Shown: positions 18,246-27,601, counted from the first letter of the stretch. The stretch is 64,000 nt of DNA from Bacillus sp. FJAT-28004 (GCF_001280845.1 NZ_LGHP01000001.1:1512435-1576434); one strand, 5' to 3'. The notes: generated by a model from the letters alone, not told the origin. Translations and numbers: made by a program.

Positions 18246-20090
18246 ATGAAATTAATCCGGGAGAACGGAAAAAGACTCGGATATATACCGATCGGATATA
18301 AGCTTATGCTGTCCTATATGATATTTATCATTATTTTGGTTGTTGTCAATTTCTACGTATCACATTCCATGTATGACTCTTCGATGCGCAAGCAGACGCG
18401 CATGAATATTCAAGGAACGATGGAGCAGATGCGCGACAACGTGAAGTATAAATTAGATGATATTGTCCGAATATCATCTACGCTCTATGAAGACTATAAT
18501 TTGGCACAGAGCATTCGAGTCAATGAGGTAGGCATTCCAAAATTAAATCGAATGAATCAGATCATCAAACCGAAGCTCGATAGCGCATCAAAATCCATAG
18601 GAATGAATTTAAGATTGTCAGTCTACTTTCATAATACGACGGTAAACCAAATTTTTGAGAATTGGTTGAAGAAAGAAAACGTGAACGATAACGATGAATC
18701 CAAAGAGCAAACCTATGACATTTATCATATGAGCCGTATTCAGGACCAATTATGGTATAAAACCATTCCCAAAGAAGAGTATGGCGTCACCATGGTGTGG
18801 AAACAGGTTGAAGAGGATGTACGAGATCATCGTATTTCGATGATTCGCCGAATCGTCGACACAGATAATCCGTTAGAGGTAGAAGAATTGGCGATCATGA
18901 GGTTTAGCGTGCGCATGAATGAGCTGTTTAATAGTGTTGATTACTTGAAGCTTGGCGACGGCAGCATGCTGTCCGTCATCGATTCAACGGGTAATGTTAT
19001 TTTTTTATCAGGGAAGCTTCCAGAAGGCTCAAGCAAAGCTGCTTCAAAGATAAATAAAAATGTATCCACGAAAGATAATAGCGACAAGCAAGAATATTTG
19101 ACAATAGAAGAAAAACTACTTAACCAAAATTGGACATTGGTGGCGCAAGTTCCTCTTACGATAATAGAGCAGGAAGCCGCAAAGGTACGTGCATTTATCA
19201 TTTTCATCTGTGTGATAAGTTTTGTTTTATTAACGTTTGCAGGTGTATTTATTTCACGGTATTTCTCCAAACGAATCTTGAAATTTGTATCGGTGTTGAA
19301 TGCTTTCCGTGAGGGGGATTTGCATAAGCGAATTGCCTATAAAGGGAAGGATGAATTCTCTCAAATCGCAACGGCGCTAAACGGAATGGGGGAGGATGTA
19401 GAGTCGTTAATTAACAAAGTATATTTGACGCAGCTTCAGAAAAAGGAGGCGGAGCTGGAAATGCTTCAGCTTCAGATCAATCCGCATTTTCTATATAATA
19501 CCCTTTCCTCTATCAATCAGCTGGCGAAATTCGGTGAAAATGAAAAGCTGCAGAAAATGGTATTGGAGCTGGCCAAGTTTTATAGACTTACCCTTAATTC
19601 AGGCCGCACGATGATTCCAATAGCGGCTGAGATGGAGCAAGCAAATGCATATGTAAGTATACAGAAAGTTAAGTACGGCAAGCGTCTGGATGTATTATTC
19701 GAGATGAATACGAATATATGGCCGTATGAGACGGTGAAGCTTATATTGCAGCCCTTTATTGAAAATACGCTTAAGCATGCATGGAGCGGAGATCGCATTC
19801 ATATTCGGATTGTTACCTATATGGAAGATAACACGGTTCATTATTTCATAATCGATGACGGATTCGGCATGTCGCAGGAACGAATTGATGAAATATTCAG
19901 TGGGCTAGATAAAGGTAACATTGGTTATGGTATTCGGAATATTGATCAGCGAATTAAGCTTCATTATGGTTCAGAGTATGGGGTTTCAATATTAAGCCGT
20001 ATCGGTATCGGAACAACTGTTCACATAAGGATACCTGCAAGGAAAAGGAAACTTATCAATCAAGAGTGTGTTCCAAACATAGCAGGATAA
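18246..20090 (+). CDS. Sensor histidine kinase, YesM-like
   Basis: Membrane sensor kinase, 614 residues, with GGGGGAGC before the ATG. Transmembrane helix 1 is about residues 20-42 (LMLSYMIFIIILVVVNFYV) and helix 2 about 317-341 (FIIFICVISFVLLTFAGVFI), enclosing a roughly 275-residue extracellular sensor. A HAMP segment follows, then the His-kinase motif QINPHFLYNTLSSINQLAK with phospho-acceptor His414. The HATPase domain has the N box LQPFIENTLKHAW and G box DDGFGMS / GYGIRNIDQRIKLHYG. It partners the YesN-like regulator and probably senses extracellular sugar or a binding-protein complex. Confidence 0.95.
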   Translation: MKLIRENGKRLGYIPIGYKLMLSYMIFIIILVVVNFYVSHSMYDSSMRKQTRMNIQGTMEQMRDNVKYKLDDIVRISSTLYEDYNLAQSIRVNEVGIPKLNRMNQIIKPKLDSASKSIGMNLRLSVYFHNTTVNQIFENWLKKENVNDNDESKEQTYDIYHMSRIQDQLWYKTIPKEEYGVTMVWKQVEEDVRDHRISMIRRIVDTDNPLEVEELAIMRFSVRMNELFNSVDYLKLGDGSMLSVIDSTGNVIFLSGKLPEGSSKAASKINKNVSTKDNSDKQEYLTIEEKLLNQNWTLVAQVPLTIIEQEAAKVRAFIIFICVISFVLLTFAGVFISRYFSKRILKFVSVLNAFREGDLHKRIAYKGKDEFSQIATALNGMGEDVESLINKVYLTQLQKKEAELEMLQLQINPHFLYNTLSSINQLAKFGENEKLQKMVLELAKFYRLTLNSGRTMIPIAAEMEQANAYVSIQKVKYGKRLDVLFEMNTNIWPYETVKLILQPFIENTLKHAWSGDRIHIRIVTYMEDNTVHYFIIDDGFGMSQERIDEIFSGLDKGNIGYGIRNIDQRIKLHYGSEYGVSILSRIGIGTTVHIRIPARKRKLINQECVPNIAG

Positions 20091-20095
20091 ACAAA

Positions 20096-20141
20096 GAAAA
20101 GGCATTCTCAGAGTATCGGCTCAGAGAACGCCTTTTCTTTA
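20096..20141 (+). terminator. Rho-independent terminator of the ABC/two-component operon
   Basis: AAAAGGCATTCTCAGAG, short loop, CTCAGAGAACGCCTTTTCTTT; almost perfect stem with T-rich tail directly after the kinase gene. Confidence 0.85.
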
Positions 20142-20262
20142 ATATGGAGCAGTTGAATCTGAAGATATGCATACTTTTTCCGATAGGATAAGAAGTAAGT
20201 TTGCCTCAGCTCCGTTATGATCATTTCATAGCAACAAACCACTTATATTGGAGGGGATTTAG

Positions 20263-21000
20263 ATGTCAGTATCTACATTGTCGGAGCAAGAGGTACAATT
20301 TTATAAGAAAAACGGTTACGCGCTTCATAAGAAACAGTTGTTTAGCCCAGAGAAGATGAGTGAACTGACTAATATTTTTGAGGAGCAATGGGAGCTTGTC
20401 GGCAGGAAGCTGAACAGCGAACTGGATACTCCGCATTTCCGTGATGAGCGACTACTCAAGTTTCTATTAAGCGATGAAGTACTTGATCTGGTAGAACCTT
20501 TAATTGGTCCTAATATTGGTCTATGGTCCAGCCATTTCATCTGCAAAGAGCCGCTTGTTGGCAAGCAGACGCCATGGCATGAAGACTCAGCCTATTGGAA
20601 AGGGCGACTTAGCCGATTTGATAACATTGTTACCGTATGGCTGGCTATTGATCGCAGCTCTAAAGAAAATGGCTGTATGCGCGTCATTCCAGGAACACAT
20701 AACAATGGTTTCTCAGAATATGAGCAGGTAGATGGCAATGATAATATTTTTGATACGGAAATTCGCAATAAGGATGAGTCACAGGCTGTTTATTTCGAGC
20801 TTGAGCCAGGTGAAAGCTCTGTTCATGATTCTCGTATTATTCATGGTGCGGCTCCGAACAAAAGCGAATTCCGTCGCTGCGGGTATACGATGCGTTACTT
20901 CTCAACGGAGGCACAAGTAAATACTGAAAAGAATCAAAATCATAAAGTTTGGCTAGCCCGTGGGAAAGATTTAGCCGGCAATCCTTTCGTCAATGTATAA
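20263..21000 (+). CDS. Phytanoyl-CoA dioxygenase (PhyH) family protein
   Basis: Predicted Fe(II)/2-oxoglutarate oxygenase, 245 residues, with the strong site TTGGAGGGG before the ATG. Iron ligands are His106 and Asp108 in PWHEDSAYW and His194 in IIHGAAPN, followed by EFRRCGYTMRYF containing the likely 2-oxoglutarate-binding arginine. The acid-substrate region VWLAIDRSSKENGCMRVIPGTH is typical of the family. It is the first gene of a tight three-gene set with a TIM-barrel protein and an AraC regulator, an arrangement repeated at 51.8-54.5 kb with a divergent regulator. Substrate unknown. Confidence 0.92.
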   Translation: MSVSTLSEQEVQFYKKNGYALHKKQLFSPEKMSELTNIFEEQWELVGRKLNSELDTPHFRDERLLKFLLSDEVLDLVEPLIGPNIGLWSSHFICKEPLVGKQTPWHEDSAYWKGRLSRFDNIVTVWLAIDRSSKENGCMRVIPGTHNNGFSEYEQVDGNDNIFDTEIRNKDESQAVYFELEPGESSVHDSRIIHGAAPNKSEFRRCGYTMRYFSTEAQVNTEKNQNHKVWLARGKDLAGNPFVNV

Positions 21001-21027
21001 TAGATTTATAATGAGGGGGTGCAGGTT

Positions 21028-21834
21028 TTGGAATTGAGACGAATAAAAGCTTTATGGGGAATGCAAGGAAGCTATGAGGAGCTTTTATCGCATGCGGCAG
21101 AAGCGGGATACTTTGGCATTGAGACTCCGCTGCCGCCTGCAGCTGAAGAGAAGTCCTTTAAAGCTGCTTTGGAAACGAATAAACTGGCTTTCATTGCGCA
21201 AGTTAGTACCCATGACGATCATCTCGTTAGCTTCGAGAAACAAGTTATGCGAGCAACGGAATTTAATCCGCTGTTTATTAACTCACAAAGCGCTAGAGAT
21301 AGTATGTCAGAAGCAGAGCAGGACCGCTTTTTTGAGGGTGCACTTGCAATCGAACAAAAGTCAGGTCAACAGATCGGACATGAAACTCATCGCAGCCGTG
21401 CGATGTTTACGCCTTGGACGACTGCAAGATTGTTGAAGCGGTTTCCTGACCTGCGTATTACCGCAGATTTCAGCCATTGGGTGAACGTATGTGAGTCGCA
21501 TCTGGATAATCATGTGGATGAGCTAGCTCTTGCAATAGATCGAAGCATACATGTTCATGGGCGTGTCGGATTTCCGCAGGGGCCTCAAGTTCCACATCCT
21601 GGCGCACCCGAATATTCAGCTGAGCTCGCATTATTCACAGGTTGGTGGCAGCGGATTTTTATGAAGCAAGCTGAGAATGAAAGGGCTTGGACAACATTCA
21701 CAGCGGAATTCGGTCCACCGAATTATATGCCGACTGTACCCTTTACCAATAAGCCTATTGTTGATTTAATAGAAGTGAATCAATGGATGACCGACTATAT
21801 TGCTGCAAAATATAAAGACTGGTTTAACCAATAA
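21028..21834 (+). CDS. TIM-barrel sugar phosphate isomerase/epimerase-like protein
   Basis: Xylose-isomerase-like TIM-barrel enzyme, 268 residues, from the TTG at 21028, which GAGGGGG precedes at suitable distance; a GTG at 21019 overlaps that site. Probable metal ligands are in ETHRSR, ITADFSHW, IHVHGRVG and TAEFGPP. This set of motifs is shared with the protein at 53607 but not with the isomerase at 45102, defining a subgroup. It lies 27 bp after a PhyH gene and 24 bp before an AraC gene. The reaction is unknown; an aldose/ketose isomerisation or epimerisation is inferred from fold only. Confidence 0.85.
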   Translation: MELRRIKALWGMQGSYEELLSHAAEAGYFGIETPLPPAAEEKSFKAALETNKLAFIAQVSTHDDHLVSFEKQVMRATEFNPLFINSQSARDSMSEAEQDRFFEGALAIEQKSGQQIGHETHRSRAMFTPWTTARLLKRFPDLRITADFSHWVNVCESHLDNHVDELALAIDRSIHVHGRVGFPQGPQVPHPGAPEYSAELALFTGWWQRIFMKQAENERAWTTFTAEFGPPNYMPTVPFTNKPIVDLIEVNQWMTDYIAAKYKDWFNQ

Positions 21835-21858
21835 AAATTTGGATAGGGGGAAACAGGC

Positions 21859-22713
21859 TTGAAATATGAATTAACACCTGAGAGGTTGCTAGGCAAAAAC
21901 TATTTGGCCTTGTCATCCCCCTATAAGATTTACAAACATGTGATAGATAGCAAGATTACTGTCCATTGGCATGATTTTTTTGAAATGGGCTTTGTTGTAT
22001 CCGGAACAGGAACCCATATTATAAACGGAGAGTCTTTTCCTTTAGAGAAAGGAATGACTTTTCTGCTGACAACCGCAGATTTCCATGAGATCGTTCCAGA
22101 TGAAGGCCAAACGATTCATTTGTTTAATCTTATTTTCGAGGAATCATTCATCCGTCCAGAGCTGACAGAAATGTTATTTGAACATGTATCGCTCCATTTG
22201 CATACTTTCCATGGTGAAAGTGCTAGTGAAATTGAAATAGAATTTAGTCGTATTTGGAACGAATCACAGATGTGGCAGCTAGGCAGCAGCATGCTCGTTC
22301 AGGGCAGTTTTGAGAGAATACTTATCCATCTTTATAGAAATACGGGTCATCAGCGATTACTTGACGAATATGCAACGATTGGTACGATTCCTTCTTCCAT
22401 TAGAAAATCGATCATCTATATCCAGCATCATTTTCGAGAACCGCTTTCATTAGATGAAATAGCGGGATATGCTGGAATTTCAGCCAATTATTTTAGCGAA
22501 TGCTTCAGAAAACATACGGGTACATCATTTCAAGAGCATCTTCAAGGAAAAAGGCTTCAGTTCGCCTCTGCATTGCTCAGCAGTTCAATATTGCCAATAA
22601 CGGAAGTGTGTTATGCCGCAGGCTTTAATACATTGCCTAACTTTGAACGAGCGTTTAAGAAGAAGTACGAGAAGTCGCCTCGTGAGTTTAGGAGAAAATA
22701 TATTCGGTCATAA
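21859..22713 (+). CDS. AraC family transcriptional regulator
   Basis: Regulator of 284 residues, from the TTG at 21859 with AGGGGG eight bases upstream. The N-terminal cupin-like domain has WHDFFEMGFVVSGTGTHII and FLLTTADFHEIVP. The C-terminal AraC domain (about 185-283) has AGISANYFSECFRKHTG and ends NFERAFKKKYEKSPREFRRK. It is co-directional with, and tightly follows, the PhyH and TIM-barrel genes, so it may autoregulate the three-gene unit. Confidence 0.92.
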   Translation: MKYELTPERLLGKNYLALSSPYKIYKHVIDSKITVHWHDFFEMGFVVSGTGTHIINGESFPLEKGMTFLLTTADFHEIVPDEGQTIHLFNLIFEESFIRPELTEMLFEHVSLHLHTFHGESASEIEIEFSRIWNESQMWQLGSSMLVQGSFERILIHLYRNTGHQRLLDEYATIGTIPSSIRKSIIYIQHHFREPLSLDEIAGYAGISANYFSECFRKHTGTSFQEHLQGKRLQFASALLSSSILPITEVCYAAGFNTLPNFERAFKKKYEKSPREFRRKYIRS

Positions 22714-22742
22714 AGGTTTGCGATTTTCAGGAGGGTATAGCA

Positions 22743-23333
22743 GTGCGCAGAAGACTTGTACAAGGCACAGCGATTGCTGTGCTCTTATGTTTTATATATA
22801 TATTCTATGTTGCATGGAGCATTATTTCATTTGCAAAAGTAAACGAATTCACTCGAACTGACACCGCGATTGTGCTTGGTGCAGCCGTCTGGGATGATAA
22901 ACCGTCGACCGTTCTAAAGGACAGGTTGAACCATGCCATATGGCTCTATGACAATGGATACGTGGAGAAAATCATCGTCACCGGAGGCTTAGGGGAAGGA
23001 GACTCCTTGTCGGAGGCGGAGGTCTCAAAACGCTATGCTATGCAGCGAGAGGTGCTTGAAGACGATATTATTCTTGAACAAAAATCAAAGATTACGGAGC
23101 AAAATTTAGCAAATGCTTATGCAATAGCACAACAACAACAAATCGATACGTTTACAATCGTTAGCGACCCCTTGCATATGAAGCGTGCTCTTACGATGGC
23201 TCGACACTTAGGGATGGATGCCTTTTCATCGCCTACTCAGACATCTGCTTACAAAAGTTTTGGTACTAAGCTGCCTTTCCTAATAAGAGAAACGTTCTTC
23301 CTAACAGGTTATCGGCTGAAAATGTTATTTTAA
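22743..23333 (+). CDS. YdcF/SanA-type DUF218 membrane protein
   Basis: Small envelope protein, 196 residues, GTG start with CAGGAGGG upstream. One N-terminal transmembrane helix (about 7-28, TAIAVLLCFIYIFYVAW) is followed by a DUF218 domain on the outside: DTAIVLGAAVWDDKPS near residue 40, IIVTGGLGEGDSLSEAEV near 77, EQKSKITEQNLANA near 112 and IVSDPLHMKRAL near 140. SanA/ElyC relatives affect cell-envelope assembly or vancomycin sensitivity in enterobacteria; in Bacillota the role is not established. It is 29 bp after the AraC gene and could be co-transcribed. Confidence 0.85.
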   Translation: MRRRLVQGTAIAVLLCFIYIFYVAWSIISFAKVNEFTRTDTAIVLGAAVWDDKPSTVLKDRLNHAIWLYDNGYVEKIIVTGGLGEGDSLSEAEVSKRYAMQREVLEDDIILEQKSKITEQNLANAYAIAQQQQIDTFTIVSDPLHMKRALTMARHLGMDAFSSPTQTSAYKSFGTKLPFLIRETFFLTGYRLKMLF

Positions 23334-23338
23334 TTAGC

Positions 23339-23395
23339 GGCCCGAAAGATAAACACTCTGATTAGATTGTTTGCTTTTCGGGTCTTTGTATATTA
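23339..23395 (+). terminator. Rho-independent terminator after DUF218 gene
   Basis: GGCCCGAAAGATAAAC pairs with GTTTGCTTTTCGGGTC around a loop of about 18 bases, followed by TTTGTATATT. The rest of the 323-bp gap to the next gene shows only a TATAAT-like box near 23597 and no gene. Confidence 0.7.
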
Positions 23396-23656
23396 TTTCT
23401 TGAAAATCTTGACGCTTTCGTTTCAGGGAGAGATGCTGCGTTTAAATGAAAAGGAAGGGATCTTCATCATAATAAATGAATAATTATGCTAAAAGCCTCC
23501 GATATTAAGGTTGAGATTACAGGTTCTGCCTAAATCGAGAAGGATAAATGCAGTAAATCACAGTTGCGGTGCACATCTAAATCCATGTATGGTATTATAA
23601 TATTAACGATAAAAACAAGTTAAAAGTAAAGCTGCCATAATGAAGGAGTTTTTATT

Positions 23657-24448
23657 TTGAATGATGCGATGATCATGTTAAAGCAAACAAGTCGTACTTT
23701 TTATATCCCTATCAGTAGGTTGAAGTCAGGTTTAAAAGAAGCAGTCGCTTCCGCTTATTTGTGTATGAGAGCAATTGATGAAATTGAGGATCATGAAACG
23801 CTAACAGATGAATTGAAAGTGGAGTTATTGCTTGGAATTCATGATGCGTTTCAAACCAATGATGTTATTAACGAATCGCAAAAACTTCTTTCTCCTTATA
23901 CAGATATACTGCCAGAAGTTACACTGAAGATTCATGAGTGGGCTCGTCTTTGTCCACCGACCGTCACGAATGTCGTTTACAACCATACGGCGACAATGGC
24001 AAAACAGATGTCGGATTGGGTTCATGAAGGTTGGAGTATTCGAACGGAAGAGGATCTGGATAATTATACTTATAGCGTTGCCGGTATGGTAGGGGAAATG
24101 TTGTCTGACATATGGTTTTGGCATGATGGCACGAAATCAGACCGAATAAAAGCAGTTGCTTTCGGTAGAGGTTTACAAGCTGTAAACATTCTTCGCAATC
24201 GTAAAGAAGATCTTGAACGAGGCGTAGACTTTTTCCCTGAGGGATGGGGACAGAAAGAAATGATTAAATACACACGACGCAATCTTAAGTTGGCGGATTC
24301 TTATATATCTGATTTAAAGGGTGGTCCTGCTCTAGAGTTTTGCAAAATTCCGCTTACACTGGCACATGCTACTATTAACCTGATTGCTGTTGGCGGTAAT
24401 AAGTTGACGCGAGATGCGGTTATGAAGCTTGTAGGCAGCATTAATTAA
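23657..24448 (+). CDS. Squalene/phytoene synthase family protein
   Basis: Predicted head-to-head prenyl transferase, 263 residues, TTG start with GAAGGAG upstream. It is slightly shorter than most family members (about 280-300). The N-terminus has LKQTSRTFYIPI; the first Asp-rich motif is Asp41-E-I-E-Asp45. The second motif, normally D-x-x-x-D within an LRDxxED block, reads NILRNRKEDLERGVDFFP, with Asn181 at the first aspartate and Asp185 retained. The product (squalene, dehydrosqualene or phytoene) cannot be set; there are no desaturase or cyclase genes nearby. It could make a membrane isoprenoid or have diverged in function. Confidence 0.85.
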   Translation: MNDAMIMLKQTSRTFYIPISRLKSGLKEAVASAYLCMRAIDEIEDHETLTDELKVELLLGIHDAFQTNDVINESQKLLSPYTDILPEVTLKIHEWARLCPPTVTNVVYNHTATMAKQMSDWVHEGWSIRTEEDLDNYTYSVAGMVGEMLSDIWFWHDGTKSDRIKAVAFGRGLQAVNILRNRKEDLERGVDFFPEGWGQKEMIKYTRRNLKLADSYISDLKGGPALEFCKIPLTLAHATINLIAVGGNKLTRDAVMKLVGSIN

Positions 24449-24466
24449 TGAATCCGTACAATGAAT

Positions 24467-24504
24467 AAAAGCAAAGCCCATGGAATCTCATGGGCTTTGC
24501 TTTT
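24467..24504. terminator. Bidirectional terminator between prenyl synthase and mprF
   Basis: Perfect 16-bp arms AAAAGCAAAGCCCATG / CATGGGCTTTGCTTTT with a six-base loop, T-rich on both strands. It serves the convergent genes and touches the mprF stop codon. Confidence 0.9.
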
Positions 24505-27154
24505 ATTTGTTTTTATTCGGATGTCGTGAAATTAACCGTACCAACTCAACTAACAATAACGGTAGTGATACTGATGAAGGATATGCCAAATAACGCGGCT
24601 CCCACGCCGGAGAGAACTTTTCTTTATATCGGCGGAGCCCAACAAAGCCATACCAGCTTCCACCATATTGGAATAAAATACGTGCGAGCTTTTCTTCTTT
24701 TATTGCGGTTCGGCTTTGGCCAACGCTAGAGAGAGGAGCCATCCCTAAATTAAATTGAGCATATCCTTGTGATTTAGCCCACTCCAACAAAGAGATAAAG
24801 AGCTGATCCATCGTTCCATTAGGGGTGCCTTTTAAGTAGCGCATTAGATCAACGGATAGGGTAGTACTACCATCATAACCAGGCGCCAATGAAGCGAAAG
24901 CAACGATATGATCGCCTGAGCTCTTCAATAGCGCAATTGGCGCCATTTGCAAGTAGTCTTTATCAAACCATCCGAGTGAATAACCCTTCTCATGTTTTCC
25001 ATCCAGCCATTGGTCTGAGATAATTGATAGTTTCTTTAGCAATAGGGTGTCATGAGGAGGCTGTACGATTTCAAATTGAAAGCCTTCGCGCTCAAAACGG
25101 TTTTTAACTGCTCTGAGGCTAGCATTTTGTTTCCCGACAAGCGTGAAGTTATCCAGATGAACCAATGCTTCCTCACCCAGCTTAAAAAAGCGATAGCCGT
25201 TTTCATGATAAAACGGTAAATAGTCAGGTGTCGTTTGATAAAATACGACCTCTACCGCAAACTGATCCGCAAATTGCTGAAACTGTTGAATTGCCGCATT
25301 AATCATACTTTTGGGACCTAAAGGATCACCAAGTACAACAAGTTTATTTCTAATTTTGGCATAGGGGATTAATATTTGATCATCCATCGCCCAGAAAAAG
25401 CTTTTGTCACCGGTAAAGAGCATATGGGTCAATAGATTTCCTTGTTCCTTTTCTAGAAAGCCCTTTAATTTCGATTGTTCATCCGCTGCGGTCTCGCCAA
25501 TTGCCAAGGGCTTAGGACGAAACAGATAAAGCAGTGAAAGAATGAGCCAAGCAACCAAAAGACCAAATATCGCAGCTATCATATGCTGGCTTGGATCTAA
25601 CAGCCAAGCGCTGTGAGCTCTCTTTGGCAGGTGATTGAGAAATGCCGGATGCGATTGTGAGCCGATCAGATAATAGCCATAAACGATTAAGAGTGTAATA
25701 AGCCCCCAACCGAGGACATTGTATAGCCCAACAGGTATAGCCAAACGATAAAATCTATGCCTTGATATCCATAACAGTACGGCCACAATGAGTAGAAATA
25801 TAGCTTCCTCGTAATCAAACGCTTTGGCAAGAGTGAAGAAGGAGCCAGCGCAAAGCAGGAAGAGTGTCCAATAATAGGCTCGTTTTACTCGAAGTGATAT
25901 GCCGCGAGATAACATGATAAGCATGATACCTATAATGATAGTTAATTGATGAGACAGCCTCATAATAGGAAACGATAATAATTGTTCCGTGTAATGAATT
26001 CGATATAGCAAACCAGGCGTTGCTGCGGATAACAGCAGAATAACTCCGCTCGCAAAAACAAGTTTGCCGAGTGACCACGCACCAACTTCACCGATAAACC
26101 CGAATTGTCCCGGCCAACCCCAAACGCTTTGCCAGAAATTTAACGCTCGTTCCATAATACTTCCATCGGATTGCTCAGTTCGTTTACGGTTAATTGGAAA
26201 CTCGAATGCTGCCATCATGAGTCCAATCAACCAAGGCACAATATAATACAAGATTCTGAACAACACCAGAATAACCGCACATTTATCGGGAGGAAAGCCT
26301 AATAGTTGCAAGCCTAAAATAGCGGTTAAATCAAAACCTCCGATACCGCCTGGCGCCATGCTTATAATGCCGGCTATTGCTGCTATCGTATAGATGCCAA
26401 GCGCATTCGCAAACGTAATTTCAGGAAGAAAGGTTGCTCCAATAAGCCAAAAAGTCATTCCTGCAAAAAACCATTCCAGAAATGAAGCACCAACCGAAGC
26501 GGTCATGATGCGCCAATTCAGTTGTCCTTGATTGCGATTGAACCATTTGGAGAAGAGTGAGGTTCTCTGAAACAGCACGAATAGCGGTAAATACAGAGCG
26601 ATCGCCCACATTGCATAGGCCAGCCATGGATGAGCTTGCAATAATGCTTGAACGGGGAAAATGCCAATAATACAAAGCCATGCTAGTAGCGATAATCCAG
26701 TAAAGGTAATCGTCGAAAGAAAGGCGACGGAAGCGGCAATGCTTCCAATCGGAACATTACGATTTCGATATAGGATAGTTCGTAATCCAGCGCCTGTAAG
26801 ACCCGCAAAACCAATCAAGTTATTGGAGGTGTTTGCAATCCAACCATAACGGATCGTATCCCAAAAACCAATGGATAAGTTGAAATGCCTGCGAATCAAC
26901 AAATCGTATGTACTCATGACGGATACAGCGAGAAAGGAGAAGCTCAGTAAAAGAATAATTGTAAAGGGGCGCATATGGTGAAATTCATGTATCATGCTTC
27001 CCCAATTGATTTCACGGAATTGTTTCTGCCCTTCCAAGTAAACAAAGACGATAATGGCAACTGGTATTAGAAAACGCAGCAATCTTGTACGGTAAAGGAT
27101 GGATAAAAGCTTAATAAGATGCAGCTTATAAGCTATTTCGCGAATCCAATTCAT
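24503..27154 (-). CDS. mprF: Bifunctional phosphatidylglycerol lysyltransferase/flippase MprF
   Basis: Large membrane protein, 883 residues, that aminoacylates phosphatidylglycerol (lysyl-tRNA donor) and flips the product to lower surface charge and resist cationic peptides (family knowledge). The start is the ATG at 27154, directly after a TTG, with AAGGGGA upstream. The N-terminal flippase part (about 1-530) holds many hydrophobic helices, including GGIGGFDLTAILGLQLLG. The C-terminal DUF2156 synthase domain (about 570-870) has VLGDPLGPKSMINAAIQQF, FYQTTPDYLPFYHENGYRFF and FNLGMAPLSSVG. Length agrees with full-length MprF (about 840-880). It is monocistronic. Confidence 0.95.
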   Translation of the reverse strand: MNWIREIAYKLHLIKLLSILYRTRLLRFLIPVAIIVFVYLEGQKQFREINWGSMIHEFHHMRPFTIILLLSFSFLAVSVMSTYDLLIRRHFNLSIGFWDTIRYGWIANTSNNLIGFAGLTGAGLRTILYRNRNVPIGSIAASVAFLSTITFTGLSLLAWLCIIGIFPVQALLQAHPWLAYAMWAIALYLPLFVLFQRTSLFSKWFNRNQGQLNWRIMTASVGASFLEWFFAGMTFWLIGATFLPEITFANALGIYTIAAIAGIISMAPGGIGGFDLTAILGLQLLGFPPDKCAVILVLFRILYYIVPWLIGLMMAAFEFPINRKRTEQSDGSIMERALNFWQSVWGWPGQFGFIGEVGAWSLGKLVFASGVILLLSAATPGLLYRIHYTEQLLSFPIMRLSHQLTIIIGIMLIMLSRGISLRVKRAYYWTLFLLCAGSFFTLAKAFDYEEAIFLLIVAVLLWISRHRFYRLAIPVGLYNVLGWGLITLLIVYGYYLIGSQSHPAFLNHLPKRAHSAWLLDPSQHMIAAIFGLLVAWLILSLLYLFRPKPLAIGETAADEQSKLKGFLEKEQGNLLTHMLFTGDKSFFWAMDDQILIPYAKIRNKLVVLGDPLGPKSMINAAIQQFQQFADQFAVEVVFYQTTPDYLPFYHENGYRFFKLGEEALVHLDNFTLVGKQNASLRAVKNRFEREGFQFEIVQPPHDTLLLKKLSIISDQWLDGKHEKGYSLGWFDKDYLQMAPIALLKSSGDHIVAFASLAPGYDGSTTLSVDLMRYLKGTPNGTMDQLFISLLEWAKSQGYAQFNLGMAPLSSVGQSRTAIKEEKLARILFQYGGSWYGFVGLRRYKEKFSPAWEPRYLAYPSSVSLPLLLVELVRLISRHPNKNK

Positions 27155-27297
27155 CAATATTCCCCTTATGTATGGCTTGTCCCTTACTATTCAATATTTT
27201 GCCATGTGGGACACATAAAGTATAGCCTACTTACTCAGTAATGTTTCCTTAAATTGTTGATTATATTAAAATGGAAATTTGTCTCTCGAGGGTAAAT

Positions 27298-27358
27298 AGA
27301 AAATGCCCAGCTCAGAGGCTTTAAAGTTTTTAAACTTTAGTTTCCCTGAGGCTGGGCA
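27298..27358 (-). terminator. Terminator-like hairpin downstream of the 72-residue gene
   Basis: TGCCCAGC-CTCAG-type arms (27304-27320 with 27343-27358) enclose an inner TTAAAGT / ACTTTAG pair; on the minus strand the stem is followed by TTTTCTATTT. It lies 25 bp after the minus-strand stop. Confidence 0.7.
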
Positions 27359-27382
27359 ATAGATTTAGGCTTGTACAAACGA

Positions 27383-27601
27383 TTATCCAGTTATGGATGA
27401 TGGTAGTAGTGAATAAACATTTTGCAGCATAAGTACTTTAGAACTAAGCTTAAATTTTGAACCTGAGAACGTGCAGCGATCATAATTAAATCGTAGTGAT
27501 GATATATGAATCGTGCAGTTTGTAAACGAGCAGCCGATATAATGTGAGTCGTCAAAGTATACATCCACGTTATTAAATGTTTTGTTAATTATATATTCCA
27601 T
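27383..27601 (-). CDS. Small protein of unknown function, beta-helix/pentapeptide-like
   Basis: 72 residues, with a strong AAGGAGG site before the ATG and a terminator behind it, so it is very likely expressed. The sequence has short alternating strands with turns rich in Asn, Cys and Phe (YIGCSFTNCTIHISSLRF, YDRCTFSGSKFKLS), a pattern like a single rung set of a right-handed beta-helix or degenerate pentapeptide repeats. I cannot assign a function. It stands alone between mprF and the divergent marR gene. Confidence 0.75.
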   Translation of the reverse strand: MEYIINKTFNNVDVYFDDSHYIGCSFTNCTIHISSLRFNYDRCTFSGSKFKLSSKVLMLQNVYSLLPSSITG

